A DNA stretch of 64,000 bases from Nemopilema nomurai (taxonomy: Eukaryota; Cnidaria; Scyphozoa; Rhizostomeae; Rhizostomatidae), in the NCBI GenBank assembly GCA_003864495.1, contig ML133457.1:1178001-1242000 (forward strand), in the 5' to 3' direction. The notes beneath the pieces were generated by a model. That model saw nothing but the letters and a program-made list of their open reading frames with translations. It did not search any database and had not been told where the DNA came from. The position numbers and the translations under genes are program-made. Below are positions 12,721-23,600 of the stretch, piece by piece. How positions within the stretch are numbered: the first letter of the stretch is position 1; every line of letters starts with the position of its first letter.

Positions 12721-13340
12721 TGATCGCTTAGTATGGCCGATGATCGCTTACTATCAACGATGATCGCTTACTATCAACGATGATCGCTTACTATCGCCGA
12801 TGATCGCTTACCATGGCCGATGATTGCTTACTATCGCCGATGATCGCTTACTATGGCCGATGATCGCTTACTATGGCCGATGATCGTTTACTATGGCCGA
12901 TGATCGCTTATTATGGCCGATGATCGCTTACTATCGCCAATGATCGCTTACTATCGCCGGTGATCGCTTACTATCAACGATGATCGCTTACTATCAACGA
13001 TGATCGCTTACTATCAACGATGATCGCTTACTATCGCCGATGATCGCTTACTATCGCCGATGATTGCTTACTATCGCCGATGATCGCTTACTATCAACGA
13101 TGATCGCTTACTATGGCCGATGATCGCTTACTATCAACGATGATCGCTTACTATGGCCGATGATCGCTTACTATCAACGATGATCGCTTACTATGGCCGA
13201 TGATCGCTTACTATGGCCGATGATCGCTTACTATGGCCGATGATTGCTTACTATCGCCGATGATCGCTTACTATCGCCGATGATCGCTTACTATCGCCGA
13301 TGATCGCTTACTATCAACGATGATCGCTAACTATGGCCGA
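12721..13340. repeat. 20-bp minisatellite, 31 units in exact register
   Basis: The consensus is TGATCGCTTACTATSGCCGA. All 31 units keep exactly 20 bp with no insertion or deletion. Differences concentrate in the last six bases, which take three main forms: CGCCGA, GGCCGA and CAACGA, plus rare point changes (TGATTG, CTAA). Degenerate half-units extend left to about 12700, and GATGATGACGAC lies to the right. The unit is not a multiple of three and has stops in all frames, so it is not coding. Confidence 0.97.
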
Positions 13341-13345
13341 TGATG

Positions 13346-14660
13346 ATGACGACTACCGACTACAAGAAAACATGATGGTCGCACGGTGTGTATTTTCCCA
13401 GCTCTCTTGCCCATTTACTAACTCTTTGCTTGCAGCATACTTACGCAGATTCCACAGTACGTGGTATTATGCTCGCGCTATTAAATACTAAAATAGAAAT
13501 GAATCATGGCTTTTTTACGCAGTTGTATTGTTTATCTTTTGTTTACACGAAAATTCCTCTTCATGAAAACCAGGACAGGACATAATCATACAACTCGTGA
13601 TTGTTATAAGTATTCAGGTGACAACTTTACTTAAATTTTAAAAACGCTTTTTATTGGTTGATATTTCGGCAATTCCTTGTTGTAACATATAAAAAACATG
13701 TGAAATTATCAATGGGGTTCGTATTCAAGCCTAGGAGAATGAGCACTATGTGATGATAGAAATTGCTGAACGCTAAAAGGATTCCTTTTCTTGGCTTTTC
13801 TCTTGGACGCCGGCAACTAGCAAAAGAACTAGCGAAAGACAGACGAAAGTCTTAAGGCAGGTCACTGGTGGTAAGGGCCCTCGGGTTTTTTTACATCTAT
13901 ATTGAGATTGTATGCGTTAGAAATCTCAGTTTAATGTAATCTTACCAAAGTGACACTGTAGATTTCAAAAATCTATGTTAAAAAATCATTCATTTAATCC
14001 ATCCGGAAACGGAGTGATCCATTGTATCTGAAAATCCAAAAGTTGATTTTCTAACTGCATCATCAAAAAGTATTGTTCTTTATATCAAATTGTTTGTCAA
14101 CACCTGGAGATTGTAACTAAGCCTTATCTTTCCACTTTTCTTCACTTAATATGAAAATTGAGATAAAATACAGTAACACAAGATTCCAGCCTTGAAAGTG
14201 TTTTTAGATTGTTTCTTAAGGAATGAATCCCTGCAGGTCTATCTCTAATCAAGCATCTTTGCACTGTTCATGCTTAAGGATCTTTTTGATATATAGGTTA
14301 AAGAAGAATATATTAACTTTCGTTATAAAACTTGCTCATTTAGTTTGGTCAGAGGGCTCAAAATGATACTTGAATAATTCACAGTCAAAGTTCTGGAAGC
14401 AAAAAACTTTTAGAGAACTTCAAGTTTCAAGCAGTTTTAACATAAAAAATTATTATTTATAGAGCAATCATTATTATATCAATTATATAAATGATAAATG
14501 CTTTCAAAACAGGTCATGTCCAGAAATTCAATCAGATTAAAAATCAAAACTTCCATGGTGTGAAGATGTCTTACAGTTATGCAACTGCTCTTGAATTCTT
14601 TCTTCTCTTCAGATACTTTTCTAGCTGTAAACCTATAGATCTCTTATACAAGTTTCTATA
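13346..14660. other. Intergenic sequence, nothing recognised
   Basis: AT-rich spacer with only short ORFs. No splice-bounded exon, RNA gene or repeat family was recognised, apart from the minisatellite ending at its left edge. Confidence 0.4.
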
Positions 14661-14667
14661 TTTTCAC

Positions 14668-14786
14668 ATACACGCTTTTTATAAGGAGCCACTTTATAAG
14701 GAACCTAAATGTAGAAGGCCGAAATATTTAAAGAACTTATACTACTAAAAACGAAATCCCTAAGGAACTTTTCGATTAGAAAATTT
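14668..14786 (+). repeat. Dispersed repeat, copy 1 (with copy at 30813-30932)
   Basis: About 119 bp beginning ATACACGCTTTTTATAAGGA recurs in the same orientation at 30813-30932 with roughly 85-90 % identity by eye, including ATATTTAAAGAACTTATACT. Both copies are rich in TAAGGAACT motifs. Similar TAAGGAACTTTTGG motifs continue at 14973-15045. No ORF, so it is probably part of a non-autonomous mobile element. Confidence 0.75.
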
Positions 14787-15865
14787 TTTATAACTGCAAG
14801 CATCAAGAGCTAAAAAGCTGGCTCCATTCATTTGCAGCCAATACTCGCATAGATTGTTTGCTACTCGTGTGTCAAGTGCTTCATTGAGTTGTTTCCCCAT
14901 ATGCTGTCTCGCCCCTCTCTTTATTAAGTGTTAAGGCTCATTATAATCAAAGCACCGAAAGTGAGAACTTAAGGAGCTTGTAAGGAACTTTTGGTACTAA
15001 AATCTGTTGATTTGAGGTCTACGAATAAGGAACTTTTGGAACTAGGCCTTGAGGTAAATACTAGATATTCTACTTTATTTATTTGACTGCATAATTTTTT
15101 TATTTCGGCGCGTAAAATGTGCAGCAATTATGTGCATGCGTTTAAAGAATTGACCCAGGGCGAACCCAGGTTAGTTGTTTCCACAATGCAAAATCTAACT
15201 TGGTACGAGCCTGGGTTAATTTGTTTAGTGTGGGCAAGGTTTATGGGGGATGATGGACACACTTAGGAGAAGGTGTGGGCTGTCAAAACATCAGTATCAG
15301 GAACGTAAGAGGGGGGAGGCAAACGGCGTAAAGGTCAGGCAAGGTCTGTGTTTTGATATGAGTGGGTGATGATTGCATTACTAATGTAAACTCATGACAA
15401 TAAGGTCCAGCTGTTGTCATCGTTTTAATTGGAGAGGCCTTCCCCCATACTGTCGTTCAATTAGACTATCGAAATCTTGTTTGCTTCTGTTCTATCATCC
15501 TGCCAACTCTGTTTTAGTTGCTGAATTTATTCACGTATTTCTCCTTTTAATTATTTTCGATTGCGTCCCCTCTAAAGAAATAATTAATGAATGGATAAAA
15601 ATTGAAGTGAAGTCACCATTTTGTAGCAGTTATTATCACAAGCTGGAGCTGGTGCAAGAGTTTTAGCGAGTCTTTTTATATCTATCTCATCTATTGGTAA
15701 GAAATTTCTGCTTGAGCAATCCCATTAGTGCTCAATATATTCCTCATGGGTCCCACATCTTCTGCAGAGAGAATCAGAGTACTTTTCTTTGTAGTTCGCT
15801 CTTAAGTCAACCATGTTTAGTTTTGATTTCAGCAGGGATGGCGAATCTCCACACGTTGATTCTTA
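14787..15865. other. Intergenic sequence, nothing recognised
   Basis: Only short ORFs without homologues known to me and no convincing splice-bounded exon. It contains the extra TAAGGAACTTTTGG motifs related to the neighbouring dispersed repeat. Confidence 0.35.
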
Positions 15866-15867
15866 AG

Positions 15868-15907
15868 ACTGAACACCCCAAGAACACCCCAAGAACACCC
15901 CAAGAAC
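15868..15907. repeat. 11-bp tandem repeat (AAGAACACCCC), about 3.5 units
   Basis: Consecutive AAGAACACCCC units with almost no divergence. A short minisatellite in an otherwise featureless spacer. Confidence 0.85.
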
Positions 15908-16040
15908 AAGCGATTAAGCGGCTGATTACCCTTTAAAACATATCAAAATCGGCATATCATTCGAAAAATATTCTGGTCAATCAATAAAAATTAATTTTGG
16001 GGCGGGAAAGGGCCTGATAAGTCGAATGCTGTTAGTGTTG

Positions 16041-16395
16041 TTACAACCAACTGATATTTTGCGAGCCAAAAGTGTGAACGGGGGTTTGTACACGCGGAGC
16101 AATTTCGAGTTTGACTCCCTTGAATTTCCAAGCAATTTCCCGTTGTTTTGAAAATCTTTCACATTCAGTCGCTTGATCCTTTTCAGGATTTTGGCTATAG
16201 ACATCGTTTTGCCTGAAGTTAAAGTCAAGCACCATTGTTTTATGATCAGATTTTCTGATACTATATCTGATACTTTCTAGAACATATCTCCTTTCTTCAC
16301 CAATAATCATTCTATCAAATTTATCAAATCCTATTTGATTAAGCAATGTATAATCAAGTATTGTCTTCTTATTTACATTACACTTGGCGGGAGGG
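16041..16395 (-). mobile_element. Probable LINE endonuclease (EEP-domain) remnant
   Basis: The minus-strand reading contains KKTILDYTLLNQ, then a 25-residue gap, then RKSDHKTMVLDFNF. This order (a DYxL strand followed by the SDH motif and a hydrophobic strand) resembles the C-terminal part of the apurinic-like endonuclease of LINE ORF2. It is open for about 110 codons, but no upstream endonuclease motifs or downstream reverse transcriptase were found, so it is a fragment. The call rests on motif resemblance only. Confidence 0.4.
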
Positions 16396-16559
16396 ACGGC
16401 CTTTCTTCCCCAAAACCTCTTTCTCCATGCTACAAACAGTGATTTTGTTTCTCCCCAACTATATAGTTTTGTTCTTTCATTATCTCAGCTTTTGATTGGA
16501 AACACATAATTCAATGTTGTTGTTGAATTGATGGCTATTTCAGAGCCGGTGATTTTTTT

Positions 16560-16680
16560 CGGAAAGGGTGGGGGGCTAAAATAGAAGATTATGAAAGAGC
16601 TTATTAAAGAGACTGGCACCCCTAAATATGTTGGTAATAAAATCACAGTCAGGACCCTACTAAGCGAATTGGATACCATA
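16560..16680 (+). repeat. Dispersed, possibly once-coding repeat (relative at 58925-59042)
   Basis: Starts with GGTGGGGGGC and ends ACCCTACTAAGC. The same start and end, with a similar centre (CCCTAAATA...AATAA), occur at 58925-59042 in the same orientation. The plus-strand reading of this copy, MKELIKETGTPKYVGNK and TVRTLLSELD, resembles LLNGLKKPAIPKYFNNN and FTTLLSKGNY in the other. Both may be relics of a mobile-element protein of unknown type. Confidence 0.45.
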
Positions 16681-18980
16681 ATGTTGAACCTCCTTTCTTA
16701 TATAATTATTTCTATTTTTCCACATGACCTTAAAGATATTTTACTCTAGAAAAAAGTGGCGGGGCCATGGCCTTCCAGCCTCCAAGCTTCGCCGACGGTG
16801 TATTTTCTGGTGTGATGGAACAAAAATGTTCACTTTTGATCATTAAGAACGATTATAAAGAAGGCTTGAATGTAACTTTAGATGTTGATCAAATTGATGG
16901 CATACAAAAGAATGAACGTCATGTTGCCCAGTTTATATTAAGTTCTAGAATCCATAACGGTCGTCACAAGCATCCTTCATACCACTTCCACGACCAAAAG
17001 GAGTTTTTAATTTGAGCCTACGTATTTCCTTTTCTGTAAGCACTCCATTTTTGCATTTTTATGATAGGAATTGCTTATGTGAAGCAGCAAAGGAAATGCT
17101 AGATTAGTTCTACCCTTCTAAATTAGTACAATTTCGTCACAATTGAAGAATAAAACGTTTTCGCCTAATCTTGCTAGTGGCGAGCAATCTCCTTATTTGA
17201 GCTTTTTTACGCTCGGGTGAAATTTGCTGGCTTTTTCATTCTCGCCTGCTTTAAGGAGAAATCTTAGGATGCATATGATTAAGAGTCAATAAAAAGTTAT
17301 TACCTTCCTCGGGGTACAATTGTTATAATTGAAACCTTCCTCATCACTAACTTAGAACAACTTTTTTACTTTCATTGCTTTCATTGTTTATGATAAATAA
17401 TTGCTGATAAATCTTCCTCATATATGACATAAGAAGGCAAAACCTTTCTCGTGTAGCCCCTTCAGTTTTCTGAAATCTGATAACATGATTAATTAAAAGC
17501 TGTCAGTGATGAAGATAATTATGAAGATGTCTTCTTTCCTGTAGATATGATCATTCTGGTCTAAGAGAAATGCTAATAAAAAGCAAAATTTTTAAGGTAA
17601 AATTTAATGAACATTCCCCGATATTTAAGCCAAATTCATAAATCCATATCCAACTTTAAATACATTATATTACATTATATACACACACTAAGTCACATTA
17701 TTTACCACTTTTTACAAATATTTCTACAGCTTTTAATAATACAACCCCGCAAAGTTTAGATAAACGTAAGTAAAATTCTTACCAATAATAGAAAGCTACT
17801 TTTAATCCTTAAAGAAAAAAGGTTCTTAATATAATAGCATCTGCCTTTTGAATAAAGCATAAAAAGATTTAAAAAGGACGGGATGGTCTTTAAAGCGGGA
17901 AAAGATTTCACTATTTCCTACTGGTTTTGCGCTATTTTGCATTCATAGTGCAATCAAACTGGCAAGGAGAAGCCATTCACAAATGTGGAGTAAAATGGGA
18001 AAGAACCAGTAAAAACCATTTAAATCGTTACTTGGAATGGCTTCTATATATTGAAGAGTTGTGAGAGTGGCGAATTCTAACCATTCACATATGAAGAAAA
18101 ATGAAAAATGGTGTTCAGATACTGTTTTCTACCTTTGAAAAAAGCAATTGCGTTATAAAACATTAACAGCTATGATAACAAAAATGATAAAGTTCTTTAC
18201 CAAAGAAGTCATAATAAAAACAGTCTTTACTATATCAATTGAAGCAATAGGAGTCAAAGAAATGTAAAAATTATGTTATTATCGCCATTTACGATAATAT
18301 GGTTATCATTAGCATTGTTGCAGTGAAAAATTTTAATTTTAGTTAAATTAAACTATAATCATAAATCTCTTTATAACATGAAATTGGCTGTAATGGAATA
18401 GGCCACAGAAGAAGAACAAGATCTGAGTAAAAACCTCATAATGGTAATGATAACACAGATAATCAAAAGGAAAGCCTCAGTTATACATAAGTACCTTTTA
18501 TGAGAGTTCTCAAGATAAGGATCTCGTTAATACTTAAAAAGTAATGCTGACAATATGCCATATCACAAAGCTTCCAAACAACGCCTTTCTGCTCAGATTA
18601 AGTTAGACAGGTGCTATAGGAATTATTGGCAAAGAAGCCTTTTACGGAAACTGCGCTGTGGTAGCGTTACTTTTGCAACATTAGTGTAGGATTGTGATCT
18701 GATCTAATTCCTACAACTAGAGAAATGGCTAACGCGGATGACGTCACAAAAAATCTTTCTAAGGATGTCAGAAATTTTGCTAGTTACTGGTTCAGGAGAT
18801 TTTTAAGTCAAACCAAATAAACAGTACCCGATTCAAATTCTTACCTTAAGTGCAGCGTTATGGTTTTCTAGTAGTAAAGGTACGTTTTCAAGTAAGGAAG
18901 TTTTGTTCCCTAGACCACGTATTCTAAGCTTAGAAACTGGGTACCATGGATTATTGTGACGTCATTACATTGGCGCTCTT
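16681..18980. other. Intergenic, 3' flank of the minus-strand GPCR gene
   Basis: AT-rich spacer. An 82-codon plus-strand ORF (16767-17015) has no recognised homology. The right part presumably includes the receptor 3'UTR. No repeat family or RNA gene was identified. Confidence 0.35.
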
Positions 18981-20725
18981 TTAAAACCTAACCCTGGTTG
19001 GTAGCCGACGTAGCGACGACCTGAAAGTCTTGTTCAAGGCAACATAGAGGATCGGATTAATAGCACTGTTGGTGTAATGCAGGCATTTAACAATCATTGC
19101 CGTTTGGAATTTCACTTCAACATTGAAGCTGTAGAGAAGAACTACCACCATGAACGGTGTCCACAGTAGCAGGAAGGTGCCAATCACTAGGCAAATGGCT
19201 TTGGCTGCTTTTAGCTCTCGCTTGATGCTGCGTAGGCGCCACGGGCAGCGCTTCTTTCTGACGGTGACGTCAGCAGGCTTCGGAGCGTCTTGTGCGGGCT
19301 GGTTGTGATGACCAATGTCAGACGTTGTCAAAGACCTTTGTTGGGTTCCAGCCTCCCGTCCATTGACGTCAATACTATCAGCATCTTGGTCGGCAGCTTC
19401 TTTGCAAAGACTCTAAAAACAGGTCGGCAGGTCATTGTCAAATTTTTAGGTAACCATGATTATCACCTGAATCATTACCCTTAGTTATCGTTATTATCAA
19501 GTGCGATAATACAAATCGTACTTGCCCCAAATATATATTTACCTTGTTAGCTGCAGTGATGAGGTTAACTGAAGCATCTAGCATCATTATATTTAGGAGC
19601 TAGTCTAAGAACATAGTACTGCTGAATTTCCCGCACCTCATTTTCACCATTGCCAGCGTTTTTGTGGTCCTCTTGGACATTCCTTTCGCATAAACCCCCA
19701 CTTGACAATCCTTTGCTTTCTATGCTGTTCACGTACTCTTCCCATTCCTTGATTCCTTCCATCTTTATGAGTGTACTTGGTGAATCTGCTGTTGCTACAA
19801 AGACAGGGTGCCTTTCATGTGTTTGTTAACGTCTGACCACAATGTATCGAATGTAAGCCAAAGAATTCACAAAACAAGTCAAAGAGTGCTAACAGTCGTT
19901 GGAAAATTTTGTAGCTGTTTGCAGCAAAAATGTCTCAAGCTGCCTCTGTTTGGAAACAACTAAAAGGTGACTTAGAAAGCACTTACCAGTTTGCTGTTTT
20001 CTCTTTCTCTGAGCCTTGATAAGGCGACGTCGGTCTTTTTCTTGCTGCTCCATGAACTTCAAATGAGATAGCGTTATGATATAGGTGCTTCCATTCGCAA
20101 AACACATTACAGCAACTGGGATCACATAGGTGAGGATAACGACAGGAATGATCAGGTAGGGACTTCGAATCTGCATTCGGATGAAGCCAATCAAAGATGC
20201 GACGACCCCATAAAGCGGCGTGGCTCCTGTGAGTAGTTTGGCTCGTTTCTTCGTGATGATGCTCTCGAAATTCAACGGATACACGATGTATGTATACCTT
20301 TCAATACTGATCAGCGTAAGATTCGTGATCGAGAAAGAGCCACAAAATATATCCAGGCATATCCATAACTTGTACACCAAACCATCTTCCTGGCTAGGCC
20401 AGCCAATCCGGATGAATGAAATCCAAAATGGGAGTGACAAAAAGGATACCAGAAGGTCGGAAATGCACAGATTCGTTATGAAATAGCAAGGACTAGTCCT
20501 TAGCTCACGGAACATGTGGAGAGCCACCAGTGCAATGATGTTGCCAATAACTGCAACCACAATCACAAGCCCGAGAAAGCTAGTTACAACGATGACTGTT
20601 GCTTGCGAGAGGCCAAGTCCTGTGTGCTCCTTTGTGGCTGTAACCTTGTCATTCATTCCATTTACCATTTGTGTAGCCACGAGAGTTAGATTACTGGCCA
20701 GATGGTCAGTCACATTATCTCCCAT
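18981..20725 (-). CDS. Rhodopsin-class GPCR with biogenic-amine-type pocket residues, three coding exons
   Basis: Seven-transmembrane G-protein-coupled receptor of 442 residues. Coding exons (transcript order): 20725-19987, 19794-19637 and 19412-18981, with phases 1 and 0 matching. Start at MGDNVTD: a strong polypyrimidine-AG acceptor at 20761-20763 puts the longer in-frame reading in an intron. N-terminal NVT and NLT are glycosylation sequons. Helices: TM1 42-72 (GN), TM2 81-101 (SDLL, D90), TM3 120-144 (W121, D125 at 3.32, ERY at 142-144), TM4 164-182, TM5 191-219, TM6 367-390 (E365 at 6.30, WTPF at 383-386), TM7 404-424 (Y412 at 7.43, NSAINPILY). D3.32 with Y7.43 is typical of amine receptors. 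Oddities: no Cys at 3.25, ECL2 only about eight residues without Cys, and no Trp at 4.50. The third intracellular loop (about 220-362) is long and charged; its middle exon is inferred from phase and ORF. Ligand unknown. Confidence 0.85.
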
Positions 20726-22205
20726 CTCAGTAAAAGTACTTTGTGCGTACGTCAAGATGCCTGTTTGGAAAGAGAAAGATAGGGCTTCTTTTAAAAGGGA
20801 AAACAAGACTGCCACCGAAGATTTGCTGAAAATGCAGACGGATTTCAGAAAACCATTTCCTGCCTGATACTCTACGAACCAGGTCAATTTTTCACTCCTA
20901 ATGGTAGTGCAACTTTCGGCCATACTCGAGGTAAAACTAAAAGAACTCAACTTCAAATCTATAAAAATTGAAAAATTTGAATTGGCAGTATTTGATGAAA
21001 GACGAACTGCTGATAATCAAATTGAGTACTATTGACAATGTGAGTTGTGCAAGGTAGGTAAAGCTTTTAAGACTTTGGGAAGGCAATTAAGAAAAGTCAT
21101 ATCCAGAAGGCAAAAATCCCAGATCAAAAACTCACTGCCAAAGAAAAGTCGATTAGGTTGTGTTTATAGACAGTAAGCTGTAAAGAGTTATTATTTATTA
21201 ATAGGTACTTATTTTTTCTGCATCAAAATGCCTAAAGATGGAGGAAGCAGGCTTTTCTGTAAGGTAAATTGAAAGGTACATCTTCTGGAAAATGCACCCA
21301 TCGTTTCTCTAACTCAAAACTATCTGTAATATTTGTCCCATTGATGGACGTTTTGTATCATATGTTGGTATAATTTTGGTTATAATTTTTGTAAGTTGCT
21401 TTAGTTAAATTGATCCTAGAGGTGTCTTATTTTTATTCCGTACTGCATGTTTGGAATTCAGTGGCAAATACATTAGACGGATACACTGAGTGACTTTCAA
21501 ATACAGCCTCATTAGGTGGACGTATGGACATAGCTGTCCTTTAGGCGTTGTCATGCCAACTGGAAAGGTTGTTAATGGGGCTTAAAGTGCTTTTGCTTCT
21601 AAGCTAGATTCATTTCTCAATTTTTCAGCAAAATTTGTGATTTTTTTATTTAACCTATTTTCAATTAACCCAATAAGCAAAGTTAGCCCAACTTATTGGA
21701 TTGTGATATTTTGTGGTGTATCTAAACATTTTTATGATTAATTTGTGTGCACGTTGGGTATTTGCGTCTACTCTGTTGATCCTGTGTTTAGCTTTAAGAT
21801 TGTTGCTTCAAAATGACATGAACCAACAGAGCAATTGCTTTTGCATTTTTAAAGTACTTTACTGGGGACTCTCATGTATGTATCAAAGTCTCTGCGTTGT
21901 GAGACACGATTCATGAAGCAAGACTGACATTATTCTGAAAATGCTTCTGAAGTTCTACGAAATTTCAATCTACTATAATGCATAGTGAGGTCGACCAAAA
22001 TGACTCTGTAGTTTGTTTTTGCTTTTTGCCATCTGTCTATCCTTCTATTATCACACAAAAAGTGATGCTGATGAAGATGATGATGATGATGATGATGATA
22101 ATAGTTAAGGGAATACAACATGAACAGTGGTGATTCTAGCCAGAGGAAACTGGGGGGCTATCACAGAAAATCATGGACTAGTTGTGTACAGACATAATGT
22201 ATTTC
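20726..22205. other. GPCR 5'UTR exon and upstream spacer
   Basis: A non-coding exon part probably runs from 20760 down to the start codon, because a strong acceptor (tctctttccaaacag on the minus strand) precedes it. A donor partner further upstream was not identified. A (GAT)n microsatellite lies at 22061-22099. No other feature was recognised. Confidence 0.45.
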
Positions 22206-22207
22206 AA

Positions 22208-22512
22208 AAAAGCACCTTACTTTAAGACAGGGGTGAATAAGCTTCAACCCAGGAAAGGGGGTGCCCCCTAAATCCAACACTGCTTTAAGGTGATCTAAAT
22301 GTTTTTGTTTCCAAAACTTTCATGTATAGAATCAATGCATGGGGCAGTTAAGAGAAAATGCCCTAGCAAGCTATACCAAAATCTACGTGTAAAGCAAAAA
22401 ACACTCACCAATAAAAAATATCTTCCTAGATAAGTAGGCCGATAAATCAAGGGGCCGATAGAAATTTTGGGGGACCAAGGCCACTCAACCCCCTCCTCTT
22501 AGAAAACCCAAC
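22208..22512 (+). repeat. Dispersed repeat, copy 1, inverted relative to 32825-33078
   Basis: About 300 bp whose reverse complement recurs at 32825-33078. Shared landmarks in order are AGCTTCAACYCAGG, CACTGCTTTAAGGTGATC, ATGTATAGAAT, AATGCAT, CAATAAAAAATATCTTC and CCAAGGCC. No ORF, and edges are approximate. It looks like a non-autonomous element present at least twice in this window. Confidence 0.8.
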
Positions 22513-22639
22513 GAAAATTTAAGCAAGATAGAGACTAAATCTGATTGAGATTATCTCAAGTATTTCAACCATCACCTCAATGAAATATTATTTGTACCTA
22601 ACCTTGATAAATATTATTTGTACGAAACCTTAATGAAGT

Positions 22640-23600
22640 ATTGCCTTGAGAATATGTCCCCAAAGCTATCAAGAAACTAAAACGATAAAGCACCCGACCC
22701 GGAAAATCTCCATTCTTGTTAAAATGCAGCAGATGTAATATGGGGGCCACTTACGATTGTTGTCTTTTCTTCGTTGAAAAGTGGTAGTTTCCCAGAGACA
22801 TGAAACTGGCGGAGAGCCACCTGGATTCCCAAGAATCAGCAAGGGGTGTAGATTATAACAGGATGGAAACTGTGTCACCCCCGTCTTCTTCAGAAGTGTG
22901 GAAAAAATAGTGGACCGGCGGCCTACTGACTTTCTTATAACAAACCAAATATTAAAACCCAATCGAACTTCTTTTCGAAAGCTTAGCACTTTGTAAAATT
23001 CCCGCCAAACAATACTGATTATGTCAGTTTCGAATAAAAATTTCAGCTAAGCCATTTTTCTTTGTTTGTAAATGCACTTGATGCATTGGGTCAGGTAATG
23101 AATTTAAACATTTTAGGCGCAACTGGAGAATGGTTCACATCTTTTGTTAAGTAGTAGAAGATCAATCTTTTCGACCGGTAAAACGTTGTGTACCTCAAGG
23201 CTTGTCTTTGATACAACTTATTTTTATAATTTACATCTAGCAACAAGATTATTTGGATGCATCAGATTCACGAAAAATTTCTGGTTGGTTGTCAGAAGTG
23301 AAAACCCTAAAAACACTGAATAATAAGTTATTGGCCAATGAAGTGAATTCTCAGAAATGTAAAATCTTGATGATTGAATAAGCGTGAACAAATAGCGAGG
23401 CCTGATCGATCCATCTTGAACACCTCAAGATTAAATATAACCATAGGATTCAGGACTTCATATACAGAATAAGGAATGTCAAGGGTTCGGCTAATCCCAG
23501 AATAAGCAGAAAATCATGCTTTTAAACATGAAACGATGTTCCAATCAAAATTAGAGGAGTTCCTGCTCTCAGTGGATTATGAATCGATTAAAAGTTTATT
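22640..23600 (+). mobile_element. Decayed LINE reverse transcriptase (Jockey/CR1/L2-like)
   Basis: Shifting between plus-strand frames gives the standard RT order: LLKCSRCNMG, FPRDMKLAES, YNRMETVS with a following EKIVDRR-like block, then KRCVPQGLSLIQL (the GVPQGSxLGPLLF block), then ISGWLSEVKTLKTLNNKLLANE and KCKILMI (the D-W-xxxxLxxNxxKT block). Many stops and indels show a long-dead copy. The YxDD block was not identified. Confidence 0.6.

Noticed and set aside
12721..13340. Regular 20-bp units could suggest a CRISPR-like array.
   Set aside because: There are no unique spacers between repeats; the units are directly adjacent and the host is a eukaryote. It is a minisatellite.
20726..20956. 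N-terminal extension of the GPCR reading frame (start at 20956).
   Set aside because: A strong polypyrimidine tract and AG at 20761-20763 imply that the extension is intronic, and MGDNVTD just downstream has glycosylation sites typical of a receptor N-terminus.
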